A stretch of 64,000 bases of DNA from Gonocerus acuteangulatus (Eukaryota > Arthropoda > Insecta > Hemiptera > Coreidae). Shown here in pieces: positions 1 to 11,516 of this stretch. How positions within the stretch are numbered: the first letter of the stretch is position 1; every line of letters begins with the position of its first letter. The position numbers and the translations under genes are program-made. The stretch covers positions 28,638,148 through 28,702,147 of the forward strand of contig OX328124.1 in assembly GCA_946811695.1 (NCBI GenBank). The letters are read 5' to 3'. Under the pieces are notes generated by a model that saw nothing but the letters and a program-made list of their open reading frames with translations, made no database searches and had not been told where the DNA came from.

Positions 1-1490
1 TTGTAATAATGCAATTCAATAACCAAATCACCTCCATTCCGAAGCCCCTATAAAAATTTGTAAGTAAATAAATATTTCCTTTATATAGAGCATAGTTACA
101 AAGGAGATTTAATCTTTAACATTCATTTATTTATTAACGCAGCTCCACCATTGCAATTTGCTCATATTAAAATAATTAATAAAAATAAAAGGTTAACAAA
201 TAGGTTCAGTATATTAGATTTCCAAAAACATAGAACCAAATAAAAATAATTAACTCCAAAATTTACTATATTACATACGAGAAAATTGAAATAATAATAA
301 ATAACAACATAATTGATTCTTTATTGGAAGATGAAAATCATTATTGTATCTGTATTGTAGGTTTTCATAGAACAATCACACACAAAAATATTCAAACATA
401 CATTTACTAACCAGGTTATATCTTATAGTTAAAGTTAAAGATGCAATACATTCATATAAATTACAGAAAAATAAATAAGAACCAATGAAGAGTTAGGAAG
501 TAATAATAAACAAGTTACTATGTCAATAAATGTGTTTTGGTAAATAAATAATTGCTTATTAATTATGTATATGTATAAATTTAGATTACAATCACATATT
601 TATATTTTTAAAGTAACCATGCATTAATGATTTTTCTTTTTATAATTTTTTTCATGCGGCTATATTGGAGAAAATATTTTATTTTGTTTAAGATGTCCAA
701 GTAGAGAGTCACGATTCGAACTGCCTTTAGTGAGAAAATTTTTCTAACTTATGTGATTTGTGTAACATAAATATACTGTCATTCGCGTAATTCCCATAAA
801 AATAAGATATGCAGATTGTAGGAAAATTCAACAGTAGCTATCATTACTCTGACATTTTTGGTATTAGTGAGCATCTTGAATCTAGATGTAAGTATGCTGC
901 CAACATACTTTACTGATATTTCCCTCGTGTCTGTCAGACACTTTATACACACGGGGGGTTACGTTCAAAAATTCCTCTGTTGAAGTACCAGTGTCAAAAA
1001 AGCACGGAAAAGAGAAATAATTATAGTGAGAGTGTATTATGACGTTTCAATACACTTCAGCAAATAATGAGAAATATAATATTAAATTTCTGCAAAAATG
1101 TCAAATCGCTTATTCCCGTTATTCTTGATGTTACCAGTGCCTTCAACTGTGTTTATTACCCTTATCCTGAAATTGAAATTCCTTCATCCGGGAGTATTTC
1201 ATGTTAGGAATACGTGAGTATGTTATCGTCGGAGAGATTCCTATTCCCAATATTGTTATGCTGTCGACGTTCTGAAGAACTAATTTTCATTCTCACTACA
1301 TAACATCAGGTCGACTAACTAATGAATCCAGAAAAAAACGGGTTTTCAGATTTTTGGCACGTTTTCACAATCTGTAAAAATTGTTAGGACCATTATTACC
1401 TTCATTACTTTTTTAAATAATTTAGTACTCCTAGATAAATAAAAATTGCGTTTTTGTTATGTATTAATATTTTAAAATCATACAAAATAA
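1..1490. other. AT-rich non-coding stretch
   Basis: No open frame, RNA gene or repeat was recognised. The composition is uniformly AT-rich with short A and T runs, like intergenic or old repeat-derived DNA. Confidence 0.6.
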
Positions 1491-1492
1491 TG

Positions 1493-1986
1493 AAATGAAT
1501 GAATGAATGAATGAAAAGTTTTATTCTTATTCCGGGACAGAAGTCCCATAGGAATAATTTTGAAATTACAAAATAATTATGAATTTTACGTATAAACTTA
1601 AAAACTTATAAATGCTATCAGTATCAGTATATAGTGTACAGCCTCAATATAGACTAGGGGTTGGGTAAAACTTGGAGGGATAGAAGGTGGTGGAAGAGTC
1701 GGGATTTAAAGGTTTCAAGGTTGGTAGAATGGCGGACAGACAGAGGTAAGGAATTCCATAGCGAGGTGGCACGGGTTACGAATGATTTTTCGAATATTGC
1801 TGTTCGGTGGGAAGGAATATAAAGATCGGAAGGACGAGATCGGGTGTTACGGGAGTGAACCGAGGATTTAAATTTAAGAAGTTGAAAAATATAAGAAGGT
1901 CTACGGGATTGAATTACTTGGTAAAGGACTGAGCCGAGGAAGTACTGACGACGATAAAGAGGGAATAGCCAATTTAGCTCCTGGTA
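1493..1986 (-). mobile_element. 5'-truncated LINE 3' end with (TTCA)n tail
   Basis: Read on the minus strand, this is the last 110 codons of a LINE reverse transcriptase, a 3' UTR of about 140 bases, and a tail of TTCA repeats (1493-1514) instead of poly(A). Microsatellite tails are typical of several non-LTR clades. The 5' side stops abruptly near 1986, as expected from incomplete reverse transcription. Confidence 0.75.
1654..1986 (-). pseudogene. LINE reverse transcriptase C-terminal fragment
   Basis: The frame is open for 110 codons and ends in TAG (complement of 1654-1656). It contains the conserved C-terminal pattern of many insect LINE polyproteins: RNTRSRPSDLYIPSHRT, then FVTRATSLWNSLPLSVR, then LETFKSRLFHHLL. 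No catalytic residues remain because the RT core is missing. It is an inactive fragment of a different LINE family from the WPRDQ-ending copies elsewhere in the window. Confidence 0.75.
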
Positions 1987-1989
1987 GAA

Positions 1990-2360
1990 ATGTGACTTTA
2001 TTAATTAATTACCTTTAACAATAAATTACATTGTAGATGAAAGAAAAATTAATTATTCCTTTCTTTATCAGATCAGAAATTTCAGTGTTGAATTAAAATT
2101 ATGGTCTATCTGTGTGTGTGTGTGTGTGTGTGTTTTTTTATTTTTTTTTTTTTTTTTATAGCTTTTATGTGTTGTCAATTAGAGTTTTTCGTTATGTGAG
2201 TCTGATAGAAATACGTGGGCTCTCGACTGTTAACAGTTCGTAAAAGTTGTTTGTTACTAAAAAAAAGTTTCAAAAAATATCAGCCAAAAAAAAAACGAAA
2301 TAAAATCACATCTCTTAAAGATTAAACCTTGTAAGACAAATAAATAAGTATACCAAATTT
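1990..2360. other. AT-rich spacer with (TG)n and T-run
   Basis: Contains a (TG)n microsatellite and a long T-run at about 2110-2158, and otherwise no recognisable feature. Confidence 0.6.
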
Positions 2361-2820
2361 CCTTGGAATGATAAGAAAGCTGTCAAACATCTGTTCTGAC
2401 TGTTTACTCATTGCAGCCTGTAACTAAGTGTTTCACTCAAAGGTACGTTCTATATCCCGCCTTGGAATGATAAGAAAGCTGTCAAACATCTGTTCTGACT
2501 GTTTATTCATTGCAGCCTGTTACTAAGTGTTTCACTCAAAGGTACGTTCTATATCCCGCCTTGGAATGATAAGAAAGCTGTCAAACATCTGTTCTGACTG
2601 TTTACTCATTGCAGTCTGTTACTAAGTGTTTCACTCAAAGATACGTTCTATATCCCGCCTTTGTGAATTGGTGTCAACACTTGAGCTTTAAAAGCTGTTA
2701 AACATCTTTTCTGACTGTTTACTCATTGCAGTCTGTTACTAAGTGTTTCACTCAAAGGTACGTTCTATATCCCGCCTTTGTGACTTGGTGTCAACACTTG
2801 AGCTTTACATGCTTGAAAAT
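2361..2820 (+). repeat. 99-bp tandem array with splice-like signals
   Basis: Three 99-bp units start at 2361, 2460 and 2559. A longer fourth unit (2658-2774, 117 bp) follows, then a partial fifth. Units differ at only a few positions. Each carries TTCTGAC, a pyrimidine-rich stretch ending TTGCAG, 26 bases, then AAAGGTACGT, which resembles branch point, acceptor, micro-exon and donor. The short open frame across 2726-2932 has no recognisable domain. Confidence 0.8.
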
Positions 2821-3431
2821 CAGTAGGCTTGTATATTTTCAGCAAACATTGTTCTCCGTTCTCTTCAGGTACATGGTTGTGTGTTACAAGCCACTAAATT
2901 ATAGCATATTTCATTATTATTATTATTTGTAGTTCTTTACCTGTATTTTAACATTTGGTTGGCTTTTGATAGAAATTTCGTAATCTGATGTCTGGGCGAT
3001 TTTATTGTCTTCAGAAGCTTTCCATATCTATATATATAAAAATCACCTGTAAGTTTGTCTGTCTGTTTGTTCTTTATACAAATCCACACCGTTTGACCAA
3101 TTTCGACCAAACTTGGCACACATGTACTTCTTAATACGAGAAATCTCCTAGGCTAGGTCAAAATAGTCAAATTTCGAAATTTGGTCAAAAGGTCAAAAGT
3201 TTTGTTCAAGAAAAATTGGCTACACTGAACCATTCATATTCTGAAAGCCATTTTGAATAATGTCTCAAATTTATTTGTTGATGTTCTTCATAATTAGAAT
3301 ATCTCGAACTCATTGATGACTTTACATCATTATATAATCATATATATATATATAAAATCTTTTAGGCTTCACAGTTCGGAAGTACCGAGTTCCAAACTGT
3401 CAATTAAAGAAGAGTGAATTGTTCAGAAATA

Positions 3432-4085
3432 GTAATTTTCTTTCCAGTGTTGCCTAGGTGGAGATTAGCAAGCTAAAAAAACTTTCTTCTTTATTTGCGA
3501 AAAGTTTTTCTTTTGCGAACAAAACATTTCAGTTTTAACCTTTGTATGTTTATCTAAATTATAGCCGTATATTGTCAAGATTTGGACAAGTAATATCATA
3601 TAAGATCAATTTAATTAATTTCTCATGAAAATGTAGAGCAACACTGAGCTCCTAGAAGCCATTAACTATTATCCTTTTTTTTAAGTTTGGTTTGCTTATC
3701 TAATTTCCAAAACTTTTGAGTTTTAGTAAAATATTTGTGTTTACCTAAATTATAGCCTTATATTCTTAGAATTTTGACTAATATATATTAATAAGTAATT
3801 TAAAATATTATGTTTTTGATCTGTTGGCTTTACAGTCGCCATTTTCTTTCCAGTGTTGCCTAGGTGGAGATTAGCAAGCCAACAAAACTTTTTCTTTTTT
3901 TTTGTTAAAATTTTTTCTTTTGCAAACAAAACTTTTCAGGTATAACCTTTGTATTTTTATCTAAATTATAGCCTTATATTCTCAAGATTTGGACAAGTAA
4001 TATCATATAAGATCAATTTTATTAATTTCTGATGAAAATGCAGAGCAACACTGAGCTCCTAGAAGCAATTAACGATTATCCTTTT
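3432..4085 (+). repeat. 406-bp direct repeat inside the Helitron candidate
   Basis: TTTCCAGTGTTGCCTAGGTG begins at 3441 and again at 3847, and the flanking 240 bases match closely. A second repeated block, starting GCATTTGCTTAACATAAACT, begins at 4087 and 4376. Internal repetition of this kind is also seen in families A and C below. Confidence 0.75.
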
Positions 4086-4089
4086 TGCA

Positions 4090-6225
4090 TTTGCTTAACA
4101 TAAACTATGCCTTCAACATTAACCCATGGATCTGTACAGAACTTTAATAATTTAAATACTTTTAGTTCTTTACCGTACCACCTAAAATCATCTATATGTA
4201 ACGTACAAAAATGTTGTGATTTTCTAAATTATAACCTTATATTCTCAGATTTTTGATTAATATCATATATTAGTAAGTAATTTGAAATATTAAGTTATTG
4301 ATCTGTGGACTTGCAGGTTCCCGTTTGGTTTCCATAGTTAATTTTTTTGTATTTGTGAATTGCATTTTATCTCATGCATTTGCTTAACATAAACTATGTC
4401 TTCAACATTAACCCATTAACCTGCACAGAACTTTAATAATTTAAATACTTTTAGTTCTTTAACAAACCACCTAAAATCATCTATGTGATATTTAAACATT
4501 TGGGTCATTCCATGTCAAATCAACCCAAAAAAATGGGATTTGACACCCATGATCTCAGATTTTAATGAAACTTGGCATGTTCATGCCTTTCATGGATATA
4601 AGTAAGAATATAAAATAGTTTTTCTCAATCTCAAATAGTTTAATTTTATGCTCTGCTAAAGTATTTTAAATTTTGCAGTTATCATCGATTGGACAAAGGA
4701 AGTGCACTTAGTTCTAGAATATAAATCATACCTATCGACCAATGTTGATGACATTTTCTATGACAATACTTCAATAAATATGGAAGCCAGAAAAAAAATA
4801 ATATAAGCATAAAGTAATTACAAATGTTCTGAAAAAATCCTGAAGTGTTAAAATGCATTTTTAAAAAATTAAATATGGCGTTCCACACTAAGTGGAATAT
4901 CATCAAACGATAAAAAGAAAATCACTAAAATATTTTTTTATTATTATTATAAAAGGTATACACTATCACATGAAAAAATAAAATGTATGGTTTTTTCACT
5001 CTAATTTTTTTCCCGTTAAATACAAAAAATTGTTCAATTAAAATTTTAGCTAACAATATATTATTTTTTATAGTTCAGCGATTTAATTTTAAAAACTATA
5101 AAAAATAACCCAAAGCTATTCAGAATGAAAACTACCTACATGTACAAAATATTCATTACTTCAGTGAAGGGTTTGCTGGGCAATATAAAATGAAATACAG
5201 CTTAATTTTTATCACATGTAACTGCACACCAGTAACTAACATTAAAATTTGAAAAATTAAGTTTTTGATCTGTTAACTTGCTGGTTTCAGTTTGTTTTCC
5301 ATAGTTGAATTTTTGATTTGCGAATTGCATTTTATCACATGCATTTGCATAATAAAAACTATGTCTTTAACAGTAACCTATGGACTGTCCGAACTTATAG
5401 CAGGCTCAATATCTACTTGGCTCATACGGAGAATTGTAGTGTTTGTCATTAAACTAGATGCAACATTAGCAAACTCTACTGAGTTTTTTACATTTTTAGT
5501 TTCAGATTTGCTCATAACATCCATTAGAGACCAAGGAGTTTACTCTTTCTCCCACCCTATCTACTACACGTTTGTCGTGAGCTGTAGTAAAATATTTCCG
5601 CTAAAACGTTTTGTGAAATTTTTCTGAATGTATGTAAATCAATCTTGACATATATTTATTTTTAAACTGAGACGATGGATTATCACTGTAAATAATTTAA
5701 TTTTGACAAATCATTATTTTTTATTATTATATCATATAATCTTATCAAAAGTGCGTATACAGAAATCATACCTTTATGTTTAGTATCGGAACAAATGAGA
5801 AAAGTAGTGCATTTGTTTTTGAAAAATAATGCTGCTGTAAATAATTGAAGTTTCTCATGACCACAATCCTGATTGAATTTTGTTTTAACAATCACAAGAA
5901 TAAGCCATTGCAAGAACGGACGTTTCATTAATCAGTTATTTTATTTTATTTGATTCATTTATATTCATTCTTTTTTTTGTATTTCTTTCAATTAATTTAT
6001 AATTTTGATATTATAATTTGTTTCTTTTTCAATATTATTGTTACTATTTTTATTTGTATTATTATTATAGTTGTTATCATTACGCTATCATATTTCTCTA
6101 TTTTAATATTATTATTATTATACTTAAAAAAAATTATAAAAAAAAATGTATATTACTTTGATTGTAATGCAGGCAGTGTTGGAAGATGGAACCTGCAGAA
6201 CCTAAATGAACTCCCACAGTATAAG
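4090..6225. other. AT-rich non-coding interior
   Basis: No gene is recognised. It continues the Helitron candidate with degenerate repeats up to about 5,350. The frame at 5292-5627 overlaps repeat sequence and has no recognisable domain. Confidence 0.5.
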
Positions 6226-8298
6226 GATACTATATTGTTTTTTTTTTTGTTTGTTTTTTATTTATTTATTTCGAATTTACAACAATGTATAAGGTACATT
6301 TCTAGTAAATTATTGCAAGATTATATGACATGGATGTACATGAGGTGGGAAGCTGCACAGTTGTAGTACCCACAAGACAGAATTTATTTTTTCACAGATC
6401 TACACTTTCTAAAATTGATCTCTTGGCCACTTGCGTTTCAGTCGGCGAATGGGGTTGTAAGGAATGTGCTGGGAGGATAGAGAGTTTATTAAGGAGTTAG
6501 GATGGCCGTGTAGGTTCGAATGGAATTTGCGGTAGAGGGATTTGGCTAAAGGTTGAATAAAAGGGATATGAAGGTCATTATGGAGGGTCAAATTAGAGAC
6601 ATAAAACGGAGCATCCGTTATTTTCCGGAGAATTTTAGACTGCATGGATTGGATTTTGTAGGAGTTGGAAGGCTTTGTGGAACCCCAGAGTTGAATTCCG
6701 TTAGTAAATATTGGTCTGAGAATGGTCATGTAAATGAGGCGTTTGTTTGTTAGTGTGAGATTAGATCGTTTGTCAAGTAAGTGTAGTAATAGTCTGTACT
6801 GTCGGCTGAGTTCTTGTCGCTTCTGGGTAATATGTGGCTTACATGTTAGTCGTTTGTCAAGTATTAGTCCTAGAGAGCGAATTTGGGATTTTTGCGGAAT
6901 TAGAGAACTATGGAGGAACACTGGAGGGCAGGATGATCGCCTGAGGGTAAAGGTTGAGTGGCAGGATTTCTGAGGGTTAACTTTGGTTCTCCATTTACTG
7001 AGCCAGGGTTCGATCAGTCAGTCCAAGGTGTTCCTGAAGAGACTTGGATGTCAGAATTGGGTCAGGACTGAAGGAGAACAGAGCTGTATCATCGGCGAAC
7101 ATATGGAGGGATGTACCGGGGTGAGTTGGGATATCAGCCGTATACTCGTATGTGAGGTATAGGACAGGAATCAGGATCCCGCCTTGAGGTACACCTGCAA
7201 GTTGGGGGGAAATGGGTGAGGATGAAGTGCCATAGGAAACTTGGAAGAATCTGTCGGAGAGATAGGATTTTATTACGAGGTAGTAGGTTGATGGGAGAAT
7301 TTGTTTGAGTTTGAACAGCAAGCCCCGGTGCCACACCCGATCAAAAGCCTGGGCTACGTCGAGAAAGACACCAAAGCAATACTGTCCATTCTCAAAGGCT
7401 GTGGAGATCAGATCCACAATTCTGTGGCATTGATGAATGGTGGAATGGAGTTGACGAAAACCAAATTGGGAAGACGGGATTTTGGGAATAACAATGGGGT
7501 AGAGGCGTTTGAGTAAGAGTTTTTCAAGAATTTTCCCTAATGCGGGTAGTAGGGCAATAGGGCGATAGGATGTGAGTTGGCGAATAGGTTTTTTTGGTTG
7601 CGGTATCATACGGATTACAGAGAATTTCCAGAGGAGGGGAAAGTGGGTAGTTCTGAGGACAGCATTATAAATGTAGGTTAAGAAAAGGACTGCTTTTTTC
7701 GGGAGATGCTTGATTATTTGGGGCGTAATTAGGTCATATCCTGGGGCTTTTTTGTGGGGAAGATGTTGGATGGCGTGAAGTACTTCTTTAGGATTGAAGG
7801 CCTTGGGAGGAAGTGACATTGGGAGGGGAGTATCCAGTTGACTCGAGACATGGTGGGAGTGGGTTGGATTGTTATCATCAGGGTGCGGGGTAAAGACATT
7901 GGAGAGGTAATGCCCGAAGGCGGTGGAAATTTCTATATCAGTTTTGGCCCAAGAGCCATCTTCTTGTTGGATGGGATGATGGGAGGTTTTGTATGAGAGT
8001 ATTTTTCTAGTAGCCTGCCAGAGTGATTTGTCGGATGAAGTAAGTTCCTTAGTGTATGTTTTAAATTGTTCGTTTTTATGTTTCAGCAGTTCATTTCTTA
8101 GTTGGTTTGTCAGTTGGTTTAACAGTTTTTTGTCAGATGGGTATCTAGAATTTTGCCATCGTTTGCGTGCTTTTCTCTTTTCAGTGAGCAGTAGTTGTAT
8201 GTGTGTTGGTATGCCAGCCAGTCGTGTTTGTGTATTATGTAGAGGTTTTAGTCGGGTGGAGATGAATAAGGATTCCTGAATGGCTGATACTATATTGT
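6226..8298 (-). mobile_element. Jockey-like LINE, 5'-truncated, with TSD
   Basis: A 13-bp target-site duplication, GATACTATATTGT, lies at 6226-6238 and 8286-8298. The element proper is 6239-8285 on the minus strand, with its poly(A) seen as a T-run just after 6238. It lacks ORF1, the endonuclease and the start of RT, as usual for target-primed insertions. It has landed inside the Helitron candidate. Confidence 0.9.
6409..8285 (-). pseudogene. Jockey-like LINE reverse transcriptase (frameshifted)
   Basis: Two frames are present. The first, 8285-6995, carries RT motifs in order: SYRPIALLPALGKILEK, FGFRQLHSTIHQ, the catalytic FLDVAQAFDRVWHRGLL, GVPQGG, and MFADDTALFS with the FADD aspartates intact. 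After a frame change near 6,950 the second, 6921-6409, carries NAPF-like DAPFYVSNLTLHNDLHIPF and ends in RRLKRKWPRDQF, the signature end of this family. The first methionines are flanking sequence, not a real start. The frameshift and missing 5' part make it inactive. Confidence 0.9.
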
Positions 8299-8618
8299 GG
8301 AACAAAAAAAGAAAAAGTCATTCAATTTGTTCCTCATATAAATCCACAGCTTTTTAGCGATTTTGACCAAACTTGGCACACAGGTAGGGGTTGATACGGG
8401 GAGTGTCATTGGCCAGGTCAAAATCATCTGTCAGCTTTCTGTCTATCTGTTTTTTCCTTATACAAATCCACACCGTTTGACCGATGTTGACCAAACTTGG
8501 CACACAGGATACGGGAAGTGTCGTAGGCAAGGTGAAAAAAATCTACCAGCTGTATGTTTGTTCCTTACAACTATATAATATAAAGATGGTGTAGCATGGC
8601 ACACTGGGTAACAGCTAG

Positions 8619-9440
8619 TTTACCATAAAAGTTGGCATTTCTTGTTTTAAAAAACTGATGAGTGTCTTCGTGCAATATAATTTTATGAAAATGCTCTAAC
8701 TTAAATATCAGTTCCTTGAAAATATTTTTTATTTTTGATTCTAAAAAATTCACTGGTATTTTATTTTTTGAATAATAATTAAAACTTTTGCTCTCAAAAG
8801 TTAGCAGGTTGATATATAACGGAAGAGTTCGTTCAATCTCATTTTCACTCTATTGGAAGAGTTTCAGCTCTTCCGATAAAGTGTGAAAGATCCCCTAAAT
8901 TTGATAAAACCGGCTGAATGGTTTTAGGCTGCAATCCGTCAAAGGGAGGGGGAGAGAAGGTTTCAAAACTTTTTTTTTTTTTTATATTTCCAACAGCTAT
9001 TCTTTTTCTCCTTCTGAACTTCTCCAACTTCACAAACGGTTTTTCGAAAATCGATCATATGTTATCACAATTATCAAATTATCTCAATTATTGATAACTT
9101 AAGCTTTTACAAAAGAATTGTAAGATTTGAAAAATTGCGAGAATTAACAATTGTGATAGTACCTATATAATTAATGCATTTGATGTGAAGAGTTTATAAT
9201 TATTTGGGCCAATACAAGAAACCTATTATGCATCTTCTTTTTTTATCAGGTGAAATGTATAGGTTTAAAATGTCTTGGCATAACCTGTGGTTTATTCGAG
9301 AAATTTTTATTTGTCCCATTTGACAAAAGGCGAAGCTGCCGGAGGCTGGAACTGTTTGATGATATTTTCGGACTAGCTTTTCTATGCGAGTGAAAAATGT
9401 ATCAACCTCCAATTCTCTGTGGATCTGGCTGTTCTGTGGA
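8619..9440. other. AT-rich spacer
   Basis: No gene recognised. Frames at 8571-9033 and 9200-9481 have low-complexity or mosaic translations without domains. Confidence 0.55.
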
Positions 9441-9757
9441 TAAGGCCCTTTGCACACTGGGCCACCACGGTGGCCGCACATGAGCCATCGCTACGGCCAC
9501 CAGCTAGCAGTTAAATCATGAACGTTGATTAAAGAACTGTGTTGGCATACATCTTTCTGCATTTACGACGGGCACGCCGTAAATATCGGAAGCTTAGGAA
9601 TAATCCAGACAAATTCTATTTTGTTATTATATCTCAATGTAAAATATTATTCTGTTTAATCTAAAAGTTTAGTTTCAATTTAAAATTTATTTAAAACATT
9701 GTAACAAAACATATTTTTTTTTTTCATTTATAGAACGTCCACTACTTAATTTTTTCT

Positions 9758-9761
<4 letters not shown>

Positions 9762-9814
<53 letters not shown>
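9762..9814. repeat. (AT)n microsatellite
   Basis: About 26 uninterrupted AT dinucleotides within the Harbinger-type element. Confidence 0.95.
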
Positions 9815-9818
<4 letters not shown>

Positions 9819-9892
9819 GTTTGAATTAAGATTAAAAAGCTGTAATAATGTATTACTGTCATTTAGTTAAAATACAATTCGCATTAAAATTA

Positions 9893-10075
9893 CTAACCAC
9901 ATTCATTTTTGTCGCTGTCGCTTGCGTCTTTTTTATTGATGAAAATCTCCAGAATTTCCATCCAGGACGTTTTCTTACTATCCCTGTCAGCATACAAGTC
10001 TGACGACACATCCCATATCGCAAATCTACTTTCAATTCCTATGATAAATCGCTCTATATCAAATTTAGGAACGTC
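9893..10075 (-). pseudogene. MADF-domain fragment
   Basis: The open frame gives 60 residues beginning DVPKFDIERFIIGIESRFAI, then WDVSSDLYADRDSKK and WMEILEIF. This fits the MADF pattern of an acidic-aromatic start, an isoleucine helix, a W-D pair, a tyrosine-containing acidic loop and a second W. It ends in an acidic, lysine-rich tail and TAG. The frame is closed upstream by tandem stops, so the true N-terminus is lost. MADF proteins bind DNA, and Harbinger elements often encode one beside the transposase. Family assignment is by pattern only. Confidence 0.5.
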
Positions 10076-10569
10076 TCATCATGGAACGTCTTTACTACGC
10101 AAGAGAAAAAAAAATCGACTGGCAGCGCCGCCAGGAGTTACTAGTTTGCTATGGCAGGTAGGAGACAATGGGATGACCTAGAGGCGCCCCCAGGCTGGTG
10201 GCCAGCAAAATCGCATCCCCTAGCCACACCATTTCTGGAAGCGCTGCCAGTCGGGCCACAAACGCCTAGTGTGCAGTGCTCCGTAGAGATCAATGCTACC
10301 ACGATGCGGCCACCATGGAAGCACCACTGGTGGCCAAGTGTGGCCCTAAGATTGATATAGGCACTCATTAAGCTGACGAAGTTCCTCCAATTCAGACTTT
10401 TAATCCTCCCTGATGTATGACATTGCTGGAAAATATATTTTTTGGTTTAGATTATCAAAATCTAATGTTAATTATAATCATCATTAGATTTTGATAATCT
10501 AATAATTATTTCATTATAACACTAATTATAATTTTTATCAAATAATTATTTGATGTTTTGTGTTTTCAG

Positions 10570-10602
10570 GCGGAATCGACTCGTTGCTCACCAGCTTCAG
10601 AA
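10570..10602 (+). other. Possible 33-nt micro-exon
   Basis: TGTTTTCAG precedes and GTAAGT follows a 33-base segment, an almost ideal acceptor and donor pair after a T-rich stretch. All three frames need checking. No parent gene is visible on the plus strand, so this may be chance. Confidence 0.25.
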
Positions 10603-10619
10603 GTAAGTTAACTCGAAAA

Positions 10620-11510
10620 ATATTTTGGATATTTATTTTTTTTTTATTTAATAAATCCACAAGCAGGTGGCCTTTTAATGCCGGAGTGGTTCTTGATTTT
10701 TTATCTATTTCTTTTCAATTTTTTTAATATTGTCTTCTTTATTTGTGTTTGACCTACTGTTTTGAAATGTTATTGCTGTTGTAGTGTTTTATATACTAAT
10801 TTGTTACAAGACATTATGTAGGTGCTTTATTCTCATTTGTGTTAGGGTATATGTATATAGGTGTTAGAGAATTTTCCAAAACCTTAAATTATAAAACACA
10901 AAATCTTACGTTTGACAGGATTAAACATTCCAGACTTATTATAATTATAGCACACAATCTCATTTCCCAATACAAATTTACAGATATTTACATTCTTCAA
11001 AACAACTCTTTACGTTACTAATGACTAACAGAAGAGGAAGAGGAAATCGAAATGAGTACAGCTGTTTACCTACAGGCAAACGCATCGGTCTCATATAAAC
11101 TATATAACGACTTTCAATTTAAGAAAAACCATACACACTAACACATTACACCAATGGGAAGGAGATTGGTTGAAGAGTGAATGGAATTCAAAAGAAATTA
11201 TGAACGACACAAAAGTCTAAGAAAAATTACAATTTTCTCGATCAAACAAAGTAATTTCATTTACTTAAATTTTGTCCACTTATACATGACAGAGTTTTTC
11301 GGAACGGGTCCAGGCTTCGTACAGAACACTCGGCTTACAGACTCATACTTGCTGGACAAAAAAGATTGACTCACATTCAAAGAACGCAATATAACTATTT
11401 AATATACACTGAATGATGGCGCAAGGACTTGAAAATCTCTGTCTTCCATGACGGACTGACTTAAGGTAGCCTTCTTGCACACATAAAATCCACACATTTT
11501 TATACAAGAA
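10620..11510. other. Unassigned AT-rich stretch
   Basis: Frames at 10839-11021 and 11181-11369 are short and without domains. No repeat was recognised. Confidence 0.5.
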
Positions 11511-11516
11511 TCATAT

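Larger units (their letters stand above)
3027..8618 (+). mobile_element. Candidate non-autonomous Helitron with nested LINE
   Basis: The 5' side starts A|TCTATATATATAAAAATC and the 3' side ends GGGTAACAGCTAG|T. This matches the Helitron rule of a TC start, a CTRR end and A^T insertion. The motif AAACTTGGCACACA follows a CCACACCGTTTGACC block near the left end (about 3084-3121), and versions recur at about 8340-8382 and 8467-8508. No Rep or helicase frame is present. Removing the nested LINE leaves about 3.5 kb. The exact pairing of the two ends is an inference; the 8.3-8.6 kb part could be a second, overlapping copy. Confidence 0.45.
9444..10346. mobile_element. PIF/Harbinger-type element, internally deleted
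   Basis: Imperfect terminal inverted repeats lie between TAA trinucleotides (9441-9443, 10347-10349), the target duplication typical of PIF/Harbinger. Left end: GGCCCTTTGCACACTGGGCC; right end (complement): GGGCCACACTTGGCCACC. Both arms continue into a GGTGGCCGCA block. The interior holds a MADF-like remnant, the domain class of the accessory protein such elements often encode, but no transposase. An (AT)n tract interrupts it. Confidence 0.65.

Noticed and set aside
5292..5627. 111-codon hydrophobic frame
   Set aside because: Its first half translates a repeated AT-rich block also seen near 4,340, and no domain is recognisable.
6553..6973. Plus-strand frames of 66 and 79 codons
   Set aside because: Shadows of the minus-strand LINE reverse transcriptase.
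10151..10368. Overlapping GC-rich frames on both strands
   Set aside because: They lie in the right arm of the Harbinger-type element and lack domains.
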